In this document: one piece after another, positions 3,446-5,174 of the stretch | Position numbering within the stretch: position 1 is the stretch's first letter | Layout: the number at the start of each line of letters is the position of its first letter | Assembly (NCBI GenBank): GCA_012514865.1 | Contig: JAAYZO010000207.1 | Coordinates: 1-5,174, forward strand | Length of the DNA: 5,174 nt | Origin: Lentisphaerota bacterium | GTDB lineage: Bacteria; Verrucomicrobiota; Lentisphaeria; Oligosphaerales; JAFGRS01 | Direction: 5' to 3' | Program-made: the position numbers and the translations under genes | Notes under the pieces: model-generated | The model's database searches: none | The model's input: only the letters and a program-made list of their open reading frames with translations | What the model was told of the DNA's origin: nothing

Positions 3446-5174
3446 TCATGGAACAGGCCGGAACCACAGCTCGACGGTGATGTCCTGGCCGTGCGGCACC
3501 AGGATGCCCTCGGCGTGCGGCCAGCCCGGCGGCTGGGTGAACACCGCCGTGGAGACATCCGACGAGGCCCGCCGGCCATCGGCCAGCTCCAGCTCGATCC
3601 AGAACCGCCGCACCTTGAAGTAGTCCTTGCGCGGGTTCCTCAGAACGAAGGTGTTGCAGCGTCCGAGGCTGGCGATTGCCGCCGGGGTCAACTCGACACC
3701 GACGCCCTCGGCCCAGACGCCGTCCCTCTCGCTGCCGCCTGCCGGCGCCATCACCCCCAGGTCGACCGCGTTCAGCACACCGGTCGAGCCGTAGGTCGGC
3801 GAGTTGCCCTCGAAGCCGATGCCATCGTAGCGCAGCCAGCCGCGCCGGGCGCGGCGGCATTGCTCGACCGTGAGGCCGGGCAGCGGATGCGGCCCCGGCT
3901 CGCGCCGCAGGGCCTCCGGGCGGTCTTCGAGGCGGCGGTGCAGGACGGGCTCCAGAGTCTCGATACGGAGGTCAGCCCAGCAGGCCCAGTCGCCCGAGGA
4001 GTCGTCGGCCGGTCCGACGTCGGCGATGAGCTGGAGGGCGACGCGCTGGCCGGCCCACGGGGTGAGGTCGCCCGCGATCGGCACCCAGGCGTGGGCCGTA
4101 ACCGCCTGCTCGGCCACGACTGTGCGGCGGCCCGCGGTGTCATGGACGACGACGCGATACACAATCCCATCGCCGAGGTGGCTGCCGTCAGCCTTGCCTA
4201 CGACCGCCCGGAAGGCCGCCGGCAACGCCGCCGGCAGGGCGATGTCCTCGAAACGCGCGAAGCTGTAGCCGACCGCGCCGACCCACGGCGGATGCATGAA
4301 GATCGCCTCCTTGGCCACGTCGCCGCAGCTCGTGCGGCGGCGCAGGACATGCCCGGACGTCGTGCCGAAGTCCGCGCGCTCGGGCTCGCCACGCAGGCCC
4401 ATGCCCGCCACAAAACCGTCGGGCAGAACCGTCACAGTCAACGGCGCGGCGAGCACGCGCAGGCCGCACTCGAGGGTCTGCACCAGGTCGCCGGCACGAA
4501 GCACGACGGGCACCAGCATGGCATCCTCCGCCGTGGGCGCACCCAGCGGCAGGCGGATCTCGCTCACCCGGCCCGGCTGGAGGGCGCCGCGCGCCGTCTG
4601 GCCGAAGGCCGCGACCTCGACCTCTGACGCATCGGCCAGGTGGCTGCGCAGGGCCAGGACCAGGTCGTCGCCCTCCAGGCGCAGGGCAGTGTCGGTCATA
4701 GGCACGACGGTGAAGTCGATCCAGGCGCCCTCGAACTCGGCCCAGAGGCGCTCGCCGGGACGGGCCGTGGGCGGTGCCTGCCAGGGGTGCGCGTCGGCGC
4801 CGTGGACCACCACGCGCTCGCCGGGGATGACCTCGCTGCGATCACAGCGCAGCGCCAGGCCGGCCTCGACCTTGCCGCCGCGCAGGGTGTAGCTGAAGGC
4901 GCCCTCGACCGGTACCACGTAGGTGTAGCCGCGGGACCGCCGCAGGGCCGCCGGGCCCATCGGCTTGCCATCGCGATCCAGGGCGACGGCGTCGACCGCG
5001 GCAACCGCGAAGCCGCAGTCGGCGCCCTGGTAGAGGAGGACCTCGTGGTCACCGCCGGGCAGTCGCCGGCAGATCCCGGGGCCATTGCCGGCAGCCTGCT
5101 CGAAGCGCAGCATGCGGCCGCGGCCGTCGACGTAGAGGTACGCCGGGGTCGAAGCATAGTCGCCGCGGTGGCCG
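3446..5174 (-). CDS. Large beta-sandwich-rich protein, C-terminal part (5' end beyond window), possibly carbohydrate-active
   Basis: The minus-strand frame is open from the right edge to TGA at 3446-3448 and gives at least 575 residues. An ATG at 5113 exists, but the frame continues upstream with protein-like sequence (ASTPAYLYVDGRG) and no ribosome binding site precedes the ATG, so the gene is taken as truncated. Three parts can be seen. The first 250 or so residues are strand-rich (YTYVVPVEGAFSYTLRGGKV, VIPGERVVVHG). About 260-405 resembles a galactose-binding/NPCBM-like jelly roll, with DGIVYRVVVHD, then WVPIAGDLTPWAGQRVALQL, then SGDWACWADLRIE. About 450-575 is a last strand-rich domain with NTFVLRNPRKDYFKVRRFWI and WPHAEGILVPHGQDITVELW. 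Such modules are common beside glycoside hydrolase catalytic domains, which would have to lie upstream, outside the window. No catalytic domain or signal peptide can be seen here, so the function is open. The gene lies 217 nt upstream of the methyltransferase on the same strand. Confidence 0.75.
   Translation of the reverse strand, partial: GHRGDYASTPAYLYVDGRGRMLRFEQAAGNGPGICRRLPGGDHEVLLYQGADCGFAVAAVDAVALDRDGKPMGPAALRRSRGYTYVVPVEGAFSYTLRGGKVEAGLALRCDRSEVIPGERVVVHGADAHPWQAPPTARPGERLWAEFEGAWIDFTVVPMTDTALRLEGDDLVLALRSHLADASEVEVAAFGQTARGALQPGRVSEIRLPLGAPTAEDAMLVPVVLRAGDLVQTLECGLRVLAAPLTVTVLPDGFVAGMGLRGEPERADFGTTSGHVLRRRTSCGDVAKEAIFMHPPWVGAVGYSFARFEDIALPAALPAAFRAVVGKADGSHLGDGIVYRVVVHDTAGRRTVVAEQAVTAHAWVPIAGDLTPWAGQRVALQLIADVGPADDSSGDWACWADLRIETLEPVLHRRLEDRPEALRREPGPHPLPGLTVEQCRRARRGWLRYDGIGFEGNSPTYGSTGVLNAVDLGVMAPAGGSERDGVWAEGVGVELTPAAIASLGRCNTFVLRNPRKDYFKVRRFWIELELADGRRASSDVSTAVFTQPPGWPHAEGILVPHGQDITVELWFRPVP

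Noticed and set aside
1384..3480. A 698-codon open frame on the plus strand opposite the methyltransferase
   Set aside because: Its sequence is low-complexity Arg/Ala/Gly/Pro-rich, it runs through the hairpins and tandem array, and it lies antisense to a clear MttB-family gene. It is the expected result of high GC at third codon positions.
3377..4627. A 416-codon plus-strand frame opposite the beta-sandwich protein
   Set aside because: The composition is Arg/Ala-rich with no domain-like pattern, and the opposite frame has coherent strand patterns and motifs. It is a shadow of the minus-strand gene.

Overview
The window is GC-rich bacterial DNA. It holds two co-directional genes plus a truncated gene on the plus strand, then two minus-strand genes that converge on them. 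No RNA gene, CRISPR array, insertion sequence or replication origin was recognised. The gene types (a Gfo/Idh/MocA-type oxidoreductase, a pyrrolysine-free MttB-superfamily methyltransferase, a large beta-sandwich-rich protein) and the in-phase GTCCACNNN repeat array resemble environmental bacteria such as Planctomycetota, Armatimonadota or related sugar-degrading lineages. This placement is a judgement from gene style, not a measured assignment.

Layout. Positions 1-471 (+) are the C-terminal part of a Gfo/Idh/MocA-like dehydrogenase that runs off the left edge. Positions 545-904 and 954-1487 (+) are two small integral membrane proteins of unknown function. They are joined by an 18-codon Arg-rich ORF (901-957) that overlaps both through ATGA junctions. 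Positions 1488-1740 are the convergent intergenic region, with several strong hairpins and a 9-bp tandem repeat array (1640-1698) enclosed between the two strongest. Positions 1741-3228 (-) encode a full-length MttB-superfamily methyltransferase with no in-frame amber codon. Positions 3229-3445 are the leader and promoter region of that gene, with a possible promoter and an operator-like repeat/palindrome. Positions 3446-5174 (-) are the C-terminal part, at least 575 residues, of a large protein built of beta-sandwich-like modules that runs off the right edge.

How the parts may work together. On the minus strand, the beta-sandwich protein lies upstream of the methyltransferase, 217 nt away and in the same direction. 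They could be co-transcribed, but the gap is long enough for the methyltransferase to have its own promoter. The methyltransferase is expected to pass methyl groups from a quaternary amine to a corrinoid protein, yet no corrinoid protein, reductive activase or MtrH/MetH-like partner is visible here. The dehydrogenase and the beta-sandwich protein both suggest carbohydrate metabolism. A functional link between the plus-strand and minus-strand groups is not supported beyond proximity.

The items most worth following up are the double-ATGA micro-ORF between the membrane protein genes, the hairpin-array-hairpin intergenic structure whose GTCCAC hexamer appears both in the array and in both arms of a hairpin, and the orphan non-Pyl MttB homologue with an operator-like upstream region.
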